Origin: Bryobacteraceae bacterium
Lineage (GTDB): Bacteria; Acidobacteriota; Terriglobia; Bryobacterales; Bryobacteraceae
DNA length: 41,622 nucleotides
Direction of reading: 5' to 3'
Assembly: GCA_030041985.1 (NCBI GenBank)
Contig: JASIAM010000279.1
Location: forward strand, 1 to 41,622
Positions 41,562 to 41,622 of this stretch are shown one piece after another. The notes beneath the pieces are model-generated. The model saw only the letters and a list, made by a program, of their open reading frames with translations, was not told where the DNA came from and did no database searches. Within the stretch, counting starts at the first letter, position 1. Every line of letters begins with the position of its first letter. A program made the translations under genes and the position numbers.

Positions 41562-41622
41562 ATGAACAGTGGGCAGACCCTCTTCGCGCAATTGATCGAT
41601 TTCCTGCCCAGCCACGAGTTTC
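41562..41622 (+). CDS. IS4-type transposase, N-terminal fragment (3' truncated by window)
   Basis: Begins ATG 41562 and runs off the window after 20 codons: MNSGQTLFAQLIDFLPSHEF. This is the start typical of IS4-family transposases with an N-terminal DUF4372 domain. The outer end of the element could be at GTGTCCGGC (41431), following GTTATCA repeats at 41414-41427, which would put ~130 bp between the tip and the gene. The other end is outside the window, so neither inverted repeat nor target duplication can be checked. Confidence 0.72.
   Translation, partial: MNSGQTLFAQLIDFLPSHEF

Noticed and set aside
1-41622. tRNA, rRNA or riboswitch genes
   Set aside because: No cloverleaf, rRNA core sequence or known riboswitch core was recognised by eye in the gaps; a covariance-model scan (Infernal/tRNAscan) would be decisive.

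Overview
The window looks like part of a chromosome from an Acidobacteriota bacterium of the Solibacter/Bryobacter type. This is inferred from gene content: a large Oar-type TonB-dependent receptor with an N-terminal carboxypeptidase-like domain, Acidobacteria-style small hypothetical families, a 2-oxoacid:ferredoxin oxidoreductase of the KorAB layout, scattered PQQ and molybdenum oxidoreductases, and GC-rich DNA with little long-range operon structure. I could not search a database, so the taxonomy is tentative. Most of the window is ordinary chromosome, densely packed, with no gap above about 300 bp between genes.

Layout. 1-3.1 kb: the end of a ferredoxin-type protein, then korA and korB, a translationally coupled cluster reducing ferredoxin from 2-oxoacids. 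3.1-6.5 kb: an OprB-like porin, convergent with korB, and a divergent unit of an RcnR/FrmR-type metal regulator plus a PstS-like periplasmic protein carrying an extra N-terminal domain; a regulator operator lies inside the promoter. 6.5-10.1 kb: an aminotransferase, a small hypothetical gene, and a minus-strand operon (secreted hypothetical protein, LLM-class flavin/F420 oxidoreductase, PPOX-type flavin/F420 protein). 10.2-15.4 kb: argS, a Fic protein preceded by six TTTTCGACG repeats filling the gap after argS, and an HtrA/DegP-type lipoprotein protease. 15.4-20.0 kb: a secreted metallo-beta-lactamase-fold protein, a Uma2-family protein, and a two-gene molybdenum hydroxylase. 20.0-23.6 kb: a HAD phosphatase, an RRM RNA-binding protein, ferredoxin-NADP reductase, and an ECF sigma factor with a membrane partner.

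23.6-29.9 kb: ispF, ispD and a YacL-like PIN-TRAM gene on the minus strand (isoprenoid precursors plus a membrane nuclease-like protein); divergent from them are murQ, murA, a rhodanese and a ROK regulator (peptidoglycan recycling and synthesis). 29.9-33.5 kb: the TonB-dependent receptor, interrupted by one in-frame TAA. 33.6-41.6 kb: a glycosyltransferase, a small hypothetical gene, phosphomanno/phosphoglucomutase, two paralogous four-helix membrane proteins, a cupin and a secreted alpha/beta hydrolase, a PQQ dehydrogenase with a lanthanide-type Asp-x-Asp signature, and the first 20 codons of an IS4-type transposase cut by the window edge.

The most interesting structure not explained by ordinary genes is the TTTTCGACG direct-repeat array before fic. 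Next are the metal-regulator operator/PstS-fusion unit, a dispersed double-hairpin repeat with a compensatory base-pair change between its two copies, and a recurrent promoter arrangement in which the -10 hexamer lies 5-11 nt before the start codon with no Shine-Dalgarno, suggesting leaderless transcripts.
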